A stretch of 64,000 nt of DNA from Lysobacterales bacterium (GTDB lineage Bacteria > Pseudomonadota > Gammaproteobacteria > Xanthomonadales > Xanthomonadaceae). The stretch spans positions 43,747 through 107,746 of the forward strand of contig JAGRJY010000053.1 of NCBI GenBank assembly GCA_020442465.1. The letters run 5' to 3'. This document shows, piece by piece, positions 9,743 to 17,776 of this stretch. The notes below the pieces were generated by a model. The model searched no databases. It had not been told where the DNA came from and saw nothing but the letters and a program-made list of their open reading frames with translations. How positions within the stretch are numbered: position 1 is the first letter of the stretch; each line of letters starts with the position of its first letter. A program made the position numbers and the translations under genes.

Positions 9743-10201
9743 ATGTTCAATCGACTGCTCTCGGTGGTGATCGTAGCCGGCATGCTGTGGAACAGCCTGC
9801 CCGGGTCGACGGCTCACAGGGGTTCGGTTTCCGCTGAATCTCGCGACGCGCACGCGCTCGCGAGCGATGCAGTCGAGCACCATGCGCCGTCTGCAGCCCA
9901 CCCGCACCAGGGTGCACCGAAGCATGGCAGTTCCCACCACGCGGAGCAGGCTGCCGCCCCGTGTCATACGCACCGCGGGCATGGCGCAGGCGCGGACCTG
10001 GCTGCCGGCTCGTCCGAAGCCGGCGGTCACGCTTCGTGCTGTGACGGCGGCACCTGCCGCTGCGGCTGCGCCATGTTGTCGCTTGCCCCGGTGATGGTCT
10101 TGCTGACCTTGCCGCGGGCGATGCACGGCCAACCGTCGACGCCGCCAGTGCTCGGTGCAGCGCCGATTCACGACAGACCCTTGTTGAGGCCGCCGGCCTG
10201 A
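9743..10201 (+). CDS. copL: CopL-like His/Cys-rich copper-response protein
   Basis: A 152-residue protein starting at the ATG at 9743 (MFNRLLSVVIVAGMLWNSL), which gives a signal peptide or membrane anchor; an open frame reaching back to 9500 overlaps the previous gene and is not credible. The middle is His rich (HHAPSAAHPHQ, CHTHRGHG), and then comes a tight cysteine group (CCDGGTCRCGC) ahead of a hydrophobic stretch. This layout matches CopL-family metal-binding regulatory proteins, which in Xanthomonas lie directly upstream of copper efflux and oxidase genes and are needed for their copper-induced expression. Position fits: it leads the TolC-like and multicopper oxidase genes, 84 bases upstream. 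How CopL works is not known; a leader or metallochaperone role has been suggested. The family name is likely, the mechanism unknown. Confidence 0.7.
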   Translation: MFNRLLSVVIVAGMLWNSLPGSTAHRGSVSAESRDAHALASDAVEHHAPSAAHPHQGAPKHGSSHHAEQAAAPCHTHRGHGAGADLAAGSSEAGGHASCCDGGTCRCGCAMLSLAPVMVLLTLPRAMHGQPSTPPVLGAAPIHDRPLLRPPA

Positions 10202-10285
10202 CCCGACGATCACGCACTACCTGATCGTCTGCCGTGCGTGAAGCGCGGCGGATCGCCGTGTCGATCCCGTTCAAGGATTTCTTCC

Positions 10286-12004
10286 GTGAAGCTTCCTGTT
10301 TCCGTCTGGCTTCTGTGCGGCGCCGTGGCGCTGCCCGGATGCGCCAGCCTGCCGCCCGAGCGCGGCTATCGCGAAACCCGCGACCTCGTCGCCGATCGCG
10401 TGCGTGCGCCGATGGCCGCCGCCCGTTCCACCTCTGCCCCCGATCCGGTCGAGGGCGACTTGTCCCTCGATCGCGCGATCGCGCTGACCCTGCAAGGCCA
10501 TCCACGCGTGCGCAGCGCAATGGCCGACATTGGCATCGCCCGGAGCGAGCTCGACGAGGCCCGTCGCCTGCCCAACCCGGAATTCGGAGTCAGCAGACAG
10601 CGCAGCGATGAAGGCGGACACCGCTTCACCCGAAGGCTCGGATGGGACATTGCCGATGCGTTGATGCTGCGCGCGCGAACGCGTCTCGCCGAGGGCGGGC
10701 TCGACCAGGCGCAATTCGAGGCCGCAGAACAGGTCGTCGACCTCGTGGCGGAGGTGGAAAGGGCGTGGATCGAGGCCGTCGCTGCGCATCAGGTCGCCGC
10801 GATGCGCGGGTTGGTATCGCGCGCCGCGAAGGCATCGTCGTCACTGGCCGAGCGCTTCTTCGCCGCCGGCAACATCTCTGCCCTGCAGCTCGAGCACGAA
10901 CGCGCCGCGGCGACACGGGCTTCGCTGGAGGCCGCGCGCGCCGACGTGCAGGCGATGGCGACCCGGTTGCGGCTGGCGAGCCTGACCGGTGCGGCCGTCG
11001 AGTCTGCGTGGCGCCTTCCGACCTCATTGCCGCTTCCTCAACCCGATGCGCTACAGCCCGACGAGGTGGTGGAACTCGCGATGACACAGCGGCTCGACCT
11101 CGCGGCAGCACGACGGTCGCTGGCCCTGCACGACGATGCACTGGCACTGACGCGGCGCTGGCGCTGGCTCGGCACGGTGCACCTGGAGTACGAACGCGAG
11201 CGCGAGGCGGACGGCGTGCAACTCTCCGGGCCGGGGCTGTCGCTGCAGCTGCCCATCTTCAACCAGGGGCAGCCCGCGGTGGCGCGGGCGTCGTCGGAGC
11301 GCGATCGCGCCCAGGCGCATCTCGACCTCCTGCTCGCACAGACTATCGAAGAGTCGCGCGCAGGACTGGCGGCGATGCGGGCGCGGGCCGGCATGATCGA
11401 TCGCTATCGCGAAGCGCTGGTGCCGGGCAGAGAGCGGATCGTCGAACTTACGCAGAGAAGGTTCGACTTCATGCTGGTGGGGGCGTTCGATCTGCTGGCG
11501 ACCAAGCAGATGCAGTACGACACCTACCAGGCCTACCTAGAATCGGTACGCGACTACTGGACGGCACGCAGCTCGCTGCGTCGGGTCGTCGGCGGACGCT
11601 TGCCGGATGACGGCGTCGCAGCGGGCGAGTCGAGCGCGATCGACTACATGCTGCCCACCGAGGACGATTCGGGCACGCCGGTGCACAGACACGGTTCGGC
11701 ACCCGGCGCGGCGCACGGTTCGATGCACCAAGGCAGCCACGGGGCGCAGTCGAACCGTTCGGGCGCCGACACGGCGACGAATACGCAAGCGGGCTCGGCA
11801 CAGGATTCCGGACACGCATCGCATCACGGCGAAGCGGGGCATCAGCACGGCGCGGTCTCTGAGGGCGTGCAAGCGCATGCAGAAGATCGCGACGACGACG
11901 GGCGCCAGCGCGCCGAAGGGCGCGCGCACCACGACGCACATCACCACGGGGCCGGGCATGCGCCGGACGGCGCCAACGCATCGGGCAGGGAGCCACGATC
12001 ATGA
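10286..12004 (+). CDS. TolC-family outer-membrane efflux lipoprotein with His-rich tail
   Basis: Start chosen at GTG 10286, 8 bases after AAGGA; it gives MKLPVSVWLLCGAVALPGC, a lipoprotein signal whose lipobox is ALPGC. The next 450 residues match the outer membrane efflux protein fold (LSLDRAIALTLQGHPRVRSA; RRLPNPEFGVS; the second repeat has LQLPIFNQGQPAVARA), as in CusC/CzcC-type channels. From residue ~455 to the end (572) is a low-complexity metal-binding tail with many His (HGSMHQGSHG, HHDAHHHGAGH), unusual for TolC proteins and probably periplasmic copper buffering. No RND pump or membrane-fusion protein gene is adjacent, so it may act with the oxidase as a CopB substitute or with a pump encoded elsewhere. 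It overlaps the next gene by ATGA, implying coupled translation. Confidence 0.85.
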   Translation: MKLPVSVWLLCGAVALPGCASLPPERGYRETRDLVADRVRAPMAAARSTSAPDPVEGDLSLDRAIALTLQGHPRVRSAMADIGIARSELDEARRLPNPEFGVSRQRSDEGGHRFTRRLGWDIADALMLRARTRLAEGGLDQAQFEAAEQVVDLVAEVERAWIEAVAAHQVAAMRGLVSRAAKASSSLAERFFAAGNISALQLEHERAAATRASLEAARADVQAMATRLRLASLTGAAVESAWRLPTSLPLPQPDALQPDEVVELAMTQRLDLAAARRSLALHDDALALTRRWRWLGTVHLEYEREREADGVQLSGPGLSLQLPIFNQGQPAVARASSERDRAQAHLDLLLAQTIEESRAGLAAMRARAGMIDRYREALVPGRERIVELTQRRFDFMLVGAFDLLATKQMQYDTYQAYLESVRDYWTARSSLRRVVGGRLPDDGVAAGESSAIDYMLPTEDDSGTPVHRHGSAPGAAHGSMHQGSHGAQSNRSGADTATNTQAGSAQDSGHASHHGEAGHQHGAVSEGVQAHAEDRDDDGRQRAEGRAHHDAHHHGAGHAPDGANASGREPRS

Positions 12005-13353
12005 AATTTTCGCGACGACATTGGTTTGGACTGGCCGGCGCTTCAGCGCTCGCACCCTGGGCCCTGGGCCCGCGAGCAGCGGTCGCATCGGAGTCGCCCG
12101 CCCTGGCCGGAGTGCATGCCCCGGTGCACACCCTGAACGGCTGGACGCTTCCATATCGCATGGTGGACGGCGTCAAGGAGTTTCATCTGGTGGCGGAAGA
12201 AATCGAGCACGAGTTCGCGCCGGGTTGCCGCGCCCGATGCTGGGGCTACAACGGCACCACGCCGGGCCCCACGATCGAGGCCGTCGAAGGCGACCGCGTG
12301 CGTATCTACGTGACCAACCGCCTGCCGGAACACACCACGATCCACTGGCACGGGATCATACTGCCGAGCGGCATGGATGGCGTCGGTGGCCTGTCTCAAC
12401 CGCACATTCAGCCCGGCGAGACCTACGTCTACGAATTCACCCTGCGCCAGCACGGCACCCACATGTATCACCCGCATGCCGACGAAATGGTGCAGCTGGC
12501 GGTGGGCATGATGGGCATGTTCATCATTCACCCCAAGGACGGCGAGCCGGAACGCATCGATCGCGACTACGCCATCATGCTGCACAACTGGGCGCTGCAT
12601 CCTGGCACTTATCGTCCCGATCCATCGGTGCTGCAGGACTTCGACCTGTGGACGATGAACAGCAAGGTGTTTCCCGCCATCGCTCCACTCGTGGCTCGAA
12701 CCGGCGAGCGCGTGCGGATTCGTCTCGGCAACCTGTCGATGTGGAACCATCCCATCCACATGCATGGTCCGCGCTTCGTGGTAACCGGTGGCGATGGCGG
12801 CCGCTGGCCGAAATCCCAGTGGCGTTCGGAAGTCACCGAGATCATCGGTGTCGGGCAAACGCGCGACTTCGAATTCATCGCCGAGCCGGGCGACTGGGCG
12901 TTCCACTGCCACATGTCGCACCACACGATGAACGCGATGGGGCACGAGATCCCCAACACCCTGGGGGTTGATCAGTCGGGCATCGAATCGGAAATCCGCA
13001 AGCTGTTGCCCGGTTACATGGCCATGGGCGAAGGCGGCATGGGCGAACACCAGAACCACACCGACTCCGGACACATGCGCGGCCCGGAGAACACGCTGGC
13101 GATGATGATGGGCAACGGTCCGTTCGGCAATCTGGAAATGGGCGGCATGTTCACCGTGGTCAAGGTGCGCGACGATCTCGCCGCCGGCGACTACCGCGAT
13201 CCAGGCTGGTATCCGAATCCGAAGGGCACGGTTTCTTCATGCGTCAGCAGGGATCCCGGCTTCGGCGCGCCGCACCGGCGGGGACCGCCGCCCGGTCCAC
13301 CCGCAGACATGAAGGCCGCACCGGTCGATCATTCGAAGATGAAGCATGGGTAG
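12001..13353 (+). CDS. Tat-exported multicopper oxidase (CopA-like)
   Basis: 450 residues. The start MKFSRRHWFGLAGA carries a twin-arginine motif (SRRHWFG), as expected for a cofactor protein exported folded. All copper-binding motifs are present in order: HWHG, HxH in MYHPHAD, HPIHMHG, and HCHMSHHTMNAM, which is the classical HCHx3Hx4M cluster of type 1, 2 and 3 copper sites. A Met/His-rich region follows (residues ~340-380, MAMGEGGMGEHQN and MMMGNG) and the tail ends HSKMKHG, both common in copper-resistance oxidases that oxidise Cu(I) to less harmful Cu(II) in the periplasm. It overlaps the TolC-like gene by four bases and is the last gene of that run. Confidence 0.88.
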   Translation: MKFSRRHWFGLAGASALAPWALGPRAAVASESPALAGVHAPVHTLNGWTLPYRMVDGVKEFHLVAEEIEHEFAPGCRARCWGYNGTTPGPTIEAVEGDRVRIYVTNRLPEHTTIHWHGIILPSGMDGVGGLSQPHIQPGETYVYEFTLRQHGTHMYHPHADEMVQLAVGMMGMFIIHPKDGEPERIDRDYAIMLHNWALHPGTYRPDPSVLQDFDLWTMNSKVFPAIAPLVARTGERVRIRLGNLSMWNHPIHMHGPRFVVTGGDGGRWPKSQWRSEVTEIIGVGQTRDFEFIAEPGDWAFHCHMSHHTMNAMGHEIPNTLGVDQSGIESEIRKLLPGYMAMGEGGMGEHQNHTDSGHMRGPENTLAMMMGNGPFGNLEMGGMFTVVKVRDDLAAGDYRDPGWYPNPKGTVSSCVSRDPGFGAPHRRGPPPGPPADMKAAPVDHSKMKHG

Positions 13354-13477
13354 GCGCACGCTGTGAGCCGGTGGTGCATGTGAGCGTGCGCGGCCCAGGG
13401 CGGACGGCGACTCGTCCGCCCGTGCCGAAGGCAGCAGGCATCAGTCGCGGCCAAGCGGTCTTCGCCATGGCATGACC

Positions 13478-13509
13478 TTGACTCTGGACCGTGGTCCAGA
13501 GTGCAGACT
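13478..13509 (+). promoter_or_regulatory. MerR-type promoter/operator
   Basis: A perfect 10-bp dyad (ACTCTGGACC, spacer GT, GGTCCAGAGT; 13481-13502) overlaps a TTGACT -35 box at 13478 and lies before a CAGACT-like -10 at 13504. The 20-base spacer is the over-long distance typical of MerR-regulated promoters, where the bound activator unwinds DNA to realign the boxes. It lies 31 bases before the MerR gene start, so the regulator likely controls itself and the ATPase behind it. Confidence 0.8.
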
Positions 13510-13540
13510 GCGCATCACCGGAGAGTGAGGGAGAACAGCG

Positions 13541-13945
13541 ATGTCCCATCTGAGCATCGGGCAGCTGGCCAAGCGCGGTGGCGTGGGCATCGACACCCTG
13601 CGCTACTACGAAAGGAACCGACTGTTGTCGCCCGCGGGAAGACTGGACTCGGGTTATCGCCGTTACGGCGAGGCTGAGCTCAAGCGGCTGCGTTTCATTC
13701 GCCGGGCCAAGTCCTTGGGGTTCTCGCTGGAAGACATCCGCGGGCTGCTTGCGCTCAGCGACGAGCGCGACGTGGCGAAGGTGAGGAAAGTCGCCAGCGA
13801 CAAGCTCGACGACATCGCACGACGCATCGACGAGCTCGAACGCGTGCGCGCCGGATTGAACCGTCTGGTGGCGGCCTGTCCGGGCCACGGACGGGCCGAT
13901 GCCTGCCCGATCCTCAACGCGTTGTCCGGGGAGGAAGCATCATGA
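13541..13945 (+). CDS. MerR-family heavy-metal-responsive regulator
   Basis: 134 residues, start set by GGGAG upstream. The N-terminal helix-turn-helix and wing are standard MerR ([54 protein letters not shown]). A long dimer helix leads to a metal loop [12 protein letters not shown]. CueR-type copper sensors have Cx7C in this loop; this one has Cx8C, so the metal cannot be fixed from sequence, though the location beside a Cu(I) ATPase argues for copper. By my hand alignment the position matching CueR Ser77 is Val, but that needs a proper alignment. The stop overlaps the ATPase start by ATGA, and a MerR dyad lies just upstream. Confidence 0.88.
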   Translation: MSHLSIGQLAKRGGVGIDTLRYYERNRLLSPAGRLDSGYRRYGEAELKRLRFIRRAKSLGFSLEDIRGLLALSDERDVAKVRKVASDKLDDIARRIDELERVRAGLNRLVAACPGHGRADACPILNALSGEEAS

Positions 13946-16572
13946 ACGGCAAGTTCGAACCCGGTCACCCGCGCCCCGACGATGGCTGCTGCGGCGGTGC
14001 CTCCGATCAGCCATCCAAAGAGGCGCCGGGATCGGCCAGTCCGGAACCGGCTGCGGAGCATTCTTGCCACGCTGGCCACGCCCATGCGCACGGGCACTCG
14101 CACCATTCGGCAGAAGAGATGCCGCGCAAGCCAGCGCGCGCGCACGCCGGCGACGACACCTGTGGCGCGCAGGGTGAGTCCACGTCCGATCGCCACCGTC
14201 AAGCCGGGGAGGAAAGTGGATCAAGGGGTGGCTGCGGCCACGCACATGCCACGCGTCCTGCCGGGGCCTCGGGGAATGCGAGCGACGCGACGCTGCGGGA
14301 CCCTGTCTGCGGCATGGTGGTCCTCGCCGACACACCGCACCGGACGGACTACCAGGGCAACACAGTCCGCTTCTGCTCGGCGGGGTGTCGCAGCAAGTTC
14401 GTGGCCGATCCGGAGCGATACGTGTCCGCGCATCCGTCGCCGGCGCCGACAAGCCAGGCGCCGGACGGCGCCCTCTACACCTGCCCGATGCATCCCGAGA
14501 TCGAGCAGGACCATCCAGGAACCTGCCCGATCTGCGGTATGGCCCTGGAACCCCTCATGCCCGCACTGGACGAGGAAGAGAACCCGGAACTGGTGGACTT
14601 CCGCCGCCGCTTCTGGCTCACCCTGCCGCTGTCCGTGCTGGTGCTTGCGATCGCGATGTTCGGTCAACACGTCGCGACACTGCCGGTCGACACGCGCACC
14701 TGGATCGAGATGGCGCTGTCCACGCCGGTGGTGCTGTGGGCCGGCTGGCCGTTCTTCCAGCGCTGGGTTTCATCGCTGCGCCATCGCAGCCCCAACATGT
14801 GGACCCTGATCGGCACCGGCGTCGGTGCATCGTATGGTTACAGCCTGGTCGCCGCGCTGGCGCCCGACCTGTTCCCCACGGCCTTTCGCGAGCACGGGCG
14901 CATCGGCGTGTACTTCGAGGCTGCCGCCGTGATCGTGTCGCTGACCCTGCTCGGCCAGCTGCTCGAGCTCAAGGCACGGTCGAGCACGTCGGCGGCGATC
15001 AAGTCGCTGCTCGGGCTGGCGCCAAAGACAGCGCGACGCCTGCGTGACGACGGCAACGACGAGGACATCCCGCTGACCCACGTGCACGTGGGGGACCGCC
15101 TGCGCGTGCGACCCGGTGAGAAGGTGCCGGTCGATGGCGTCGTGATCGAGGGCCGTTCCGCGGTCGACGAGTCGATGCTGACCGGCGAGTCGGTGCCGGT
15201 GGAAAAGCATGCGGATGACCGGGTGATCGGCGCGACCATCAACGGCAGCGGCAGCCTGGTGATCCGCGCCGAGCGCATCGGCTCCGAGACGATGCTCGCG
15301 CAGATCGTCCAGCTGGTGGCGCAGGCGCAACGCTCGCGCGCCCCGATGCAGCGCCTGGCCGATCGGGTCAGTTTCTGGTTCGTGCTCGCGGTCATGGCGG
15401 CCTCGCTGGGAACGTTCGTGGCGTGGGGACTGTTCGGTCCTGATCCGGCCTGGACCTACGCGATCGTCAACGCCGTGTCGGTGTTGATCATTGCCTGTCC
15501 CTGCGCACTCGGACTCGCGACGCCGATGTCGATCATGGTGGCGAGCGGGCGTGCTGCGCAGGGTGGTGTGCTGTTCCGCGATGCCGAGGCCATCGAGCGC
15601 CTGCGCACGGTCGACACGGTGATCGTCGACAAGACCGGCACGCTGACCGAAGGCAAGCCAGCGTTTCGCACGGTCGTGGCCGCAGACGGATGGACCGAGC
15701 ACGAGGTGTTGCGTCTGGCCGCCAGCCTCGACCGGGGCAGCGAGCATCCGCTCGCCGATGCCATCGTGGGGGAGGCGCGGGCGCGGGCGCTGGACCTCGC
15801 CGACGTCGCGGAGTTTGAATCGGCCACAGGAATCGGCGTGCGCGGACGCGTCGAGGGCAAGTCGCTGGCGTTGGGCAACGACGCACTGATGGTCGAACAG
15901 GGCGTAGACCTTTCGCCGCTCGGCGACCGCGTCGACGGCCTGCGCCAGGACGGCGCCAGCGTGATGTTCCTCGCTGTTGACCGACGGCTCGCCGGCCTGA
16001 TCGCAGTGGCCGACCCGATCAAGACCAGCACGCCGCAGGCGATTTCGGCCTTGCGTGCGGCCGGGCTGCACCTCGTCATGGCCACCGGAGATGGCCGAGC
16101 CACGGCTGAAGCGGTGGCGCGCCAACTGGGCATCGAGGCGGTCCATGGCGAGGTGCGGCCCGGGGACAAGGCCGAACTGGTGCGCAGCCTGCAGCAGCAG
16201 GGCAGGCGCGTTGCGATGGCCGGCGATGGCATCAACGATGCCCCCGCACTGGCTGCAGCCGACGTCGGCATCGCGATGGGTACCGGCACCGATGTCGCCA
16301 TGTCGAGTGCCCAGGTCACTCTGGTGAAGGGCGACTTGCGCGGCATTCTGCGCGCGCGCGGGATCTCGCAGTCGACCGTGCGCAACATGCGCCAGAACCT
16401 GGCGTTCGCATTCGCCTACAACGCGCTGGGCGTACCGCTGGCAGCCGGCGTGCTTTATCCCGTGTTCGGCCTGCTGCTCAGCCCGATGATCGCCGCATTG
16501 GCGATGAGTCTTTCCTCGGTATCGGTGGTGGCGAACGCGCTCCGGCTGGGACGCCGGGCATCGGATTCATAG
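13942..16572 (+). CDS. copA: Cu(I)-exporting P-type ATPase with YHS and heavy-metal-binding N-terminal domains
   Basis: 876 residues. The N-terminus has no HMA (CxxC ferredoxin-like) domain; instead it has a His/Cys-rich stretch ([16 protein letters not shown]), a YHS domain ([14 protein letters not shown]) and a heavy-metal-binding zinc-ribbon-like domain ([24 protein letters not shown]). The pump core follows: TGES actuator motif, CPC metal site in the sixth membrane helix of the usual numbering ([13 protein letters not shown]), DKTGTLTEG phosphorylation site, SEHPLADAI, and [16 protein letters not shown]. YNxxxxP (YNALGVP) and [11 protein letters not shown] in the last two helices are the signature of the Cu(I)/Ag(I) class. 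It exports Cu(I) from the cytoplasm. It is coupled to the MerR gene by a 4-base overlap. Confidence 0.93.
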   Translation: MNGKFEPGHPRPDDGCCGGASDQPSKEAPGSASPEPAAEHSCHAGHAHAHGHSHHSAEEMPRKPARAHAGDDTCGAQGESTSDRHRQAGEESGSRGGCGHAHATRPAGASGNASDATLRDPVCGMVVLADTPHRTDYQGNTVRFCSAGCRSKFVADPERYVSAHPSPAPTSQAPDGALYTCPMHPEIEQDHPGTCPICGMALEPLMPALDEEENPELVDFRRRFWLTLPLSVLVLAIAMFGQHVATLPVDTRTWIEMALSTPVVLWAGWPFFQRWVSSLRHRSPNMWTLIGTGVGASYGYSLVAALAPDLFPTAFREHGRIGVYFEAAAVIVSLTLLGQLLELKARSSTSAAIKSLLGLAPKTARRLRDDGNDEDIPLTHVHVGDRLRVRPGEKVPVDGVVIEGRSAVDESMLTGESVPVEKHADDRVIGATINGSGSLVIRAERIGSETMLAQIVQLVAQAQRSRAPMQRLADRVSFWFVLAVMAASLGTFVAWGLFGPDPAWTYAIVNAVSVLIIACPCALGLATPMSIMVASGRAAQGGVLFRDAEAIERLRTVDTVIVDKTGTLTEGKPAFRTVVAADGWTEHEVLRLAASLDRGSEHPLADAIVGEARARALDLADVAEFESATGIGVRGRVEGKSLALGNDALMVEQGVDLSPLGDRVDGLRQDGASVMFLAVDRRLAGLIAVADPIKTSTPQAISALRAAGLHLVMATGDGRATAEAVARQLGIEAVHGEVRPGDKAELVRSLQQQGRRVAMAGDGINDAPALAAADVGIAMGTGTDVAMSSAQVTLVKGDLRGILRARGISQSTVRNMRQNLAFAFAYNALGVPLAAGVLYPVFGLLLSPMIAALAMSLSSVSVVANALRLGRRASDS

Positions 16573-16625
16573 CGGTCCGAGTGGCAGCCAGTCGTCGGAC
16601 TTCGGGTGAACGAAATGTTCAGAAG

Positions 16626-17609
16626 TCAGACGGCGACGCGATTTCGACCGTGCTGCTTGGCTTCGTACAGGCGCGCGTCGGCGCGCTGGAGCCAGCTGGA
16701 GACCGCCTCATCCGCATCGAGTTGGGCGGCGCCGATGCTCACGGTGACCGCATGCCCAGGCAGGATGGCCTGACTGGCGATCGCGCTGCGCACGGCTTCG
16801 GCACGCATGCGTGCAGCCGCCAGGTCGCAGTCGTGCAGAAGGATCAGGAACTCCTCGCCGCCTACCCGGAAGCAGCGATCGCCATCCCGGGTCTGCGCGC
16901 GCATGGTGGCGGCCACGCGGCACAGCACGTCGTCGCCCACGGCGTGGCCGTGGGTGTCGTTGATCCGCTTGAACCAGTTGACATCCAGCATCAGGGCCGA
17001 CACCGGCGCCATGCCGGAGCGGGACGAGTCGGCGAGCAGATCGATGTGGGTGCGCAGCTGGCTACGGTTGTGCAAGCGCGTCAATGGGTCCATGCGCGCC
17101 ATGTCTTCGAGCACTTCGCGTTGGCGCTCGATCACGCGCACGAACAGGGAGGCGAACACGATCACCGAAATGAGCGAAACGACGAAACGCGGCCAGAGCT
17201 CGGTTCCGGTCACCGGCAGGCTGACGGTGCCCACGGCCAACACCAGCAGGCTGTTCAGGATGAGCGCGTGACGCTCCTGGAACATCACGCTGAAGGCGAG
17301 CACGGTCGGGTAGCACCAGAGCACGCCGATCATGCCCTGGCGCTGGATCGACAACACCAGAAAGGCGAACACGGTCGGCGCCACCAGCCACGCGCCCAGA
17401 CTGGCCCAGCGGGACTGGGTGCGGCTGCTCCAGGCGGCGAAGACCAGGGTGAGCACGATCCAGGTCGACCAAAGCCCGAGCAGCCAGCGGCCTTGCAGCA
17501 CGTTGTTCAGCGCAAACGGCAAGAGCAGGATCGAGGCCGCCACGGCGACCGCCAGTCTCGCGCTGTGGCGGAAGTCGGCGGGCAGGGCGGGGGCAGTGGT
17601 GAGTGTCAT
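16626..17609 (-). CDS. membrane-bound diguanylate cyclase
   Basis: 327 residues from the ATG at 17609 (MTLTTAPALPADF); the frame is open further but the extra residues lie in intergenic-type sequence. The first ~170 residues contain about six hydrophobic helices (LAVAVAASILLLPFALNN; FVVSLISVIVFASLFV), like the MASE-type sensor regions. The C-terminal ~160 residues are a GGDEF domain with DPLTRLHNR, LDVNWFKRINDTHGH and an intact RVGGEEF active site, so it should make c-di-GMP from two GTP. An RDGD I-site five residues before GGEEF suggests product inhibition. It runs convergent to the copper ATPase and downstream of the TonB-dependent receptor operon, separated by 167 bases. Confidence 0.9.
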   Translation of the reverse strand: MTLTTAPALPADFRHSARLAVAVAASILLLPFALNNVLQGRWLLGLWSTWIVLTLVFAAWSSRTQSRWASLGAWLVAPTVFAFLVLSIQRQGMIGVLWCYPTVLAFSVMFQERHALILNSLLVLAVGTVSLPVTGTELWPRFVVSLISVIVFASLFVRVIERQREVLEDMARMDPLTRLHNRSQLRTHIDLLADSSRSGMAPVSALMLDVNWFKRINDTHGHAVGDDVLCRVAATMRAQTRDGDRCFRVGGEEFLILLHDCDLAAARMRAEAVRSAIASQAILPGHAVTVSIGAAQLDADEAVSSWLQRADARLYEAKQHGRNRVAV

Positions 17610-17672
17610 GCGACGGTACCGGGGTCTGGCATCGGTACCGAGTCTGCGCGGCGATTGTGCAGCAAACGTGGA

Positions 17673-17691
17673 GCCACCCACGCCGGGTGGC
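17673..17691 (-). terminator. weak hairpin after the YfiR/kinase/cyclase/receptor operon
   Basis: A 7-bp stem (GCCACCC/GGGTGGC, 5-base loop) lies about 85 bases beyond the receptor stop on the minus strand. There is only a short TTT tract some distance after it, so it may stop transcription poorly and let the operon run on into the diguanylate cyclase gene. Confidence 0.3.
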
Positions 17692-17776
17692 CCCGGGCGC
17701 GGGATGGAGGCCGCGGGCGTGATGCGGCTGGTGTGATGGGTTGATTCCGGTGCCGCCGGGCTCCCGCTCGACCTTG

